A stretch of DNA of 64,000 nucleotides from JAXMCI01 sp046349435 (lineage in GTDB: Bacteria; Pseudomonadota; Alphaproteobacteria; Dongiales; Dongiaceae). This document shows positions 62,198-64,000 of the stretch, piece after piece. Below the pieces are notes generated by a model. The model saw only the letters and a program-made list of their open reading frames with translations. It was not told where the DNA came from and searched no databases. The stretch covers positions 1-64,000 of the forward strand of contig JAXMCI010000032.1 of assembly GCA_046349435.1 (NCBI GenBank), written 5' to 3'. The position numbers were made by a program, and so were the translations under genes. Within the stretch, counting starts at the first letter, position 1, and every line of letters begins with the position of its first letter.

Positions 62198-63579
62198 GCG
62201 CTTCCGGCAAGGCGCCCGTCTGCGTCCTCGGCGGCGGCCCGGCGGGTGCCGTGGCCGCTGCCCGGCTCGCCGAGCTCGGGCACGAGGTGATCCTGCTTCA
62301 CGCGGCCCGGCGGCAGCGACATGCCCGAGCGGAGTCGCTGGCACCCTCGGTGCCCCCGCTGCTCGCTTCGGTGGGACTGGAGGAGGCCGCGCACGCCGCG
62401 ACAATTCCGGGCAGCGGGCGCTCGCTCGTCCTCTGGGAGGGTGAGGAAGAACGGCGGGACGGCAGCCCGACGATCGATCGCGACCGGTTCGACCAGGCGC
62501 TGCGGGCCGCCGCCCGCGACGCCGGCGCCGTGGTCGTCGCCCCGGCCCGGGGCCGTGCGATTCGCCGTCATGACGGCCGCGGGTGGCAGGTCGAGCTGCG
62601 GAGGCCGCGCAGCCGCGCCCTGCTCGAGACCGGCTTCCTGGTGGACGCCAGGGGCCGGCGGCCCGGCATCGGCGCGGTCGCGGCGCCGCCGACCGTGGCC
62701 CTCACCGGCCACTGGCCACGCGAAGAGGCGCTCGGTCCGGAGACCCGCATCGAGGCCCTGGAGGAGGGCTGGCTCTGGGGCACGGTGCGCGCCGATGGCG
62801 GCTGCTCAACCACCGCCTTTCTCGACCCGGCGCGGGTGGCCGGCCTGCCGACGGCGGCCCGTTGTCGCCTCCTGCGCCGCCTGCTGGCCGCCTCCCGCCT
62901 GCTCTCCGGCATCGCTGATCTGGCGGCGGAGCCCGCGCTCGAGATGCGTGACGCCACGCCGCGCCTGGCAGCGGATCTGGCCGGCCCGGACTTCATCCGG
63001 GTCGGCGAGGCCGCCCTCGCGTCCGACCCGCTCTGCGCGCAGGGCGTGCGTGCCGCCGTCCAATCCGCGCTCCAGGCGGCGGCCGTCATTCACACGATCC
63101 TGAGCAGGCCTGCCGATGCCGGTCTCGCCGTCGGCTTCTACGGCGAGCGCCAGCGGCGCAGCGCATCCCTGGGCCGCGGCAATGCGGCTCGGCTCTATGC
63201 GGCTGCGGCGCAGCGGCACGGAACGGGATTCTGGTCGTGCCGCGCGGCCGGCGCCGAGCCGACCGCGGCGCCCCCGGCCGCACCACGGGTGCCGCTGCGG
63301 ATCGCGCCCGCGCCGGCGCTCCGTATCCTCGAGGTCCCCGTCATCCAGGGCGGCTGCTGGATCGAGCGCGCCCGCGCCGTCAGCCACCCCGCACTGCCGG
63401 AACCCGTCTTCTGTCTCGGGAGCACTCCGCTGGCGCCACTGCTGGACGCGGTGCGTCACGGGCTCGGGACCGAGCGGCTGCTCGATCTCTGGTCGCAGCG
63501 CGTCTCGCCCGCGATCGCCCGGCAGATCCTGCACTGGATGCTTGGCAGCGGCTTGCTGGTGGCGGCCCCGGCAGCATAG
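62194..63579 (+). CDS. FAD-dependent monooxygenase-like protein (LodB/QhpG type) with C-terminal extension
   Basis: A 461-residue flavoprotein. VCVLGGGPAGAVAAARLAELGHEVILLHA binds FAD; GFLVDARGRRPG, and IRVGEAALASDPLCAQGVRAAVQSALQAA (the GD-type motif region) follow the pattern of tryptophan-halogenase-like and LodB/QhpG flavoproteins, which hydroxylate the tryptophan precursor of CTQ. About 110 C-terminal residues (ILEVPVIQGGCWIERARAV; LLDAVRHGLGTERLLDLW) resemble a small winged-helix or PqqD-like binding domain. It overlaps the radical SAM stop as ATGA. Confidence 0.8.
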   Translation: MSASGKAPVCVLGGGPAGAVAAARLAELGHEVILLHAARRQRHARAESLAPSVPPLLASVGLEEAAHAATIPGSGRSLVLWEGEEERRDGSPTIDRDRFDQALRAAARDAGAVVVAPARGRAIRRHDGRGWQVELRRPRSRALLETGFLVDARGRRPGIGAVAAPPTVALTGHWPREEALGPETRIEALEEGWLWGTVRADGGCSTTAFLDPARVAGLPTAARCRLLRRLLAASRLLSGIADLAAEPALEMRDATPRLAADLAGPDFIRVGEAALASDPLCAQGVRAAVQSALQAAAVIHTILSRPADAGLAVGFYGERQRRSASLGRGNAARLYAAAAQRHGTGFWSCRAAGAEPTAAPPAAPRVPLRIAPAPALRILEVPVIQGGCWIERARAVSHPALPEPVFCLGSTPLAPLLDAVRHGLGTERLLDLWSQRVSPAIARQILHWMLGSGLLVAAPAA

Positions 63580-64000
63580 CTATCCCAGCACCGCGCCGAG
63601 GCGCTCGCGGAAGGCCCGCTCGCCGGCGGGCGTGATCGCCACCGCCCGGGTGCCGTCGAGCCGGCGGACCCAGCCGCGCGCCAGGCTGTGGGCGCAGAGC
63701 GCGGCGCCGAGCGCGCCGGCGAGGTGCGGCCGGCGCTCGCTCCAGTCGAGGCAGGGACGGCAGAGCACGCGGCCGCTGCGCCGGGCGAGCAGCGGGGCGG
63801 TGTCGAGCCCGATCCCGTCGAGCAGCGCCCGCCCGGATTCGGTCAGCAGGCCGGCGTCGCCGGCGAGCTCGACATGGCCGGCCTCGACCAGGGCGTCGGC
63901 GAGCGCCACGCCGAGCCGGCCGGCGAGGTGGTCGTAGCAGGTCCGGGCGCGGCGCAGCGCGGCGTCGCGCGGCCCGACCGCGAGGCGACGCTGCGGCGGG
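63580..64000 (-). CDS. ArsR-type winged-helix regulator, 5' end beyond the window
   Basis: Only the C-terminal ~139 residues are present. ARTCYDHLAGRLGVALADALVEAG, LLTESGRALLDGIGLDT, RVLCRPCLDWSERRPHLAGALGAALC and TRAVAITPAGERAFRERLG are typical of a widespread ArsR-family regulator whose N-terminal winged helix would lie past the edge. The cysteines in CRPCLDW could bind metal or sense thiols. It is tail-to-tail with the flavoprotein gene with no spacing, so it is outside the quinone cluster. Confidence 0.85.
   Translation of the reverse strand, partial: PPQRRLAVGPRDAALRRARTCYDHLAGRLGVALADALVEAGHVELAGDAGLLTESGRALLDGIGLDTAPLLARRSGRVLCRPCLDWSERRPHLAGALGAALCAHSLARGWVRRLDGTRAVAITPAGERAFRERLGAVLG

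Overview
The window is a very GC-rich bacterial chromosome segment. The fixed gene order yebC-ruvCAB-ybgC-tolQRAB-pal-cpoB-tilS-ftsH-folP, the neighbourhood zapA-6S RNA-fau beside a divergent tkt, the rpoH-type sigma-32, and a ROSE RNA thermometer before an hsp20 gene all point to an alphaproteobacterium, most likely of the Rhodospirillales/Azospirillales kind. The genus cannot be fixed from sequence reading alone. No insertion sequence, prophage, rRNA or CRISPR array was seen.

Layout. 1-4.8 kb: loose accessory genes (PhyH-type dioxygenase, YidB-like protein, zinc-finger-like hypothetical, AraC regulator, EamA transporter). 4.9-9.7 kb: tRNA-Glu, threonine aldolase, a small membrane protein divergent from an RluD-type pseudouridine synthase, rpoH, and a VapBC toxin-antitoxin pair. 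9.7-23.3 kb: a long minus-strand housekeeping block covering folate synthesis, FtsH, TilS, the complete Tol-Pal envelope machine, the RuvABC resolvasome and YebC. 23.5-25.7 kb: YmdB-like phosphoesterase, fau, 6S RNA, ZapA and a small coiled-coil partner. 26-36.2 kb: tkt, gap, fba, a ThiE-like gene and metF, interrupted between gap and fba by a catabolic cassette (cyclase-family hydrolase, SDR, DadA-like oxidase, TauE exporter). 36.3-43.7 kb: efp, an inositol-phosphatase gene, an unusual OmpA/MotA-like/MotB-like operon, truncated globin, L31 and thermally controlled hsp20. 43.7-48 kb: alpha/beta hydrolase, OAH sulfhydrylase and an AbgB-like amidohydrolase. 48-55 kb: class III cyclase-TPR protein, then a polyamine-type ABC transporter operon ending in a guanidino-group hydrolase.

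57.1-63.6 kb is the most unusual region. A BTAD/TPR regulator is divergent from four tightly packed genes. The first two look like the N- and C-terminal halves of a LodA-type quinone-cofactor oxidase encoded as separate proteins, with a VioB-like ferritin domain fused to the second half. They are followed by a QhpD/PeaB-like radical SAM-SPASM protein and a flavoprotein of the LodB/QhpG kind. I read this as a self-contained system that makes and uses a protein-derived tryptophylquinone. The family assignments come from remembered motifs and need profile searches.

Two single-base frameshifts, in tilS and in the radical SAM gene, lie in GC-rich tracts of otherwise intact genes and may be sequencing errors.
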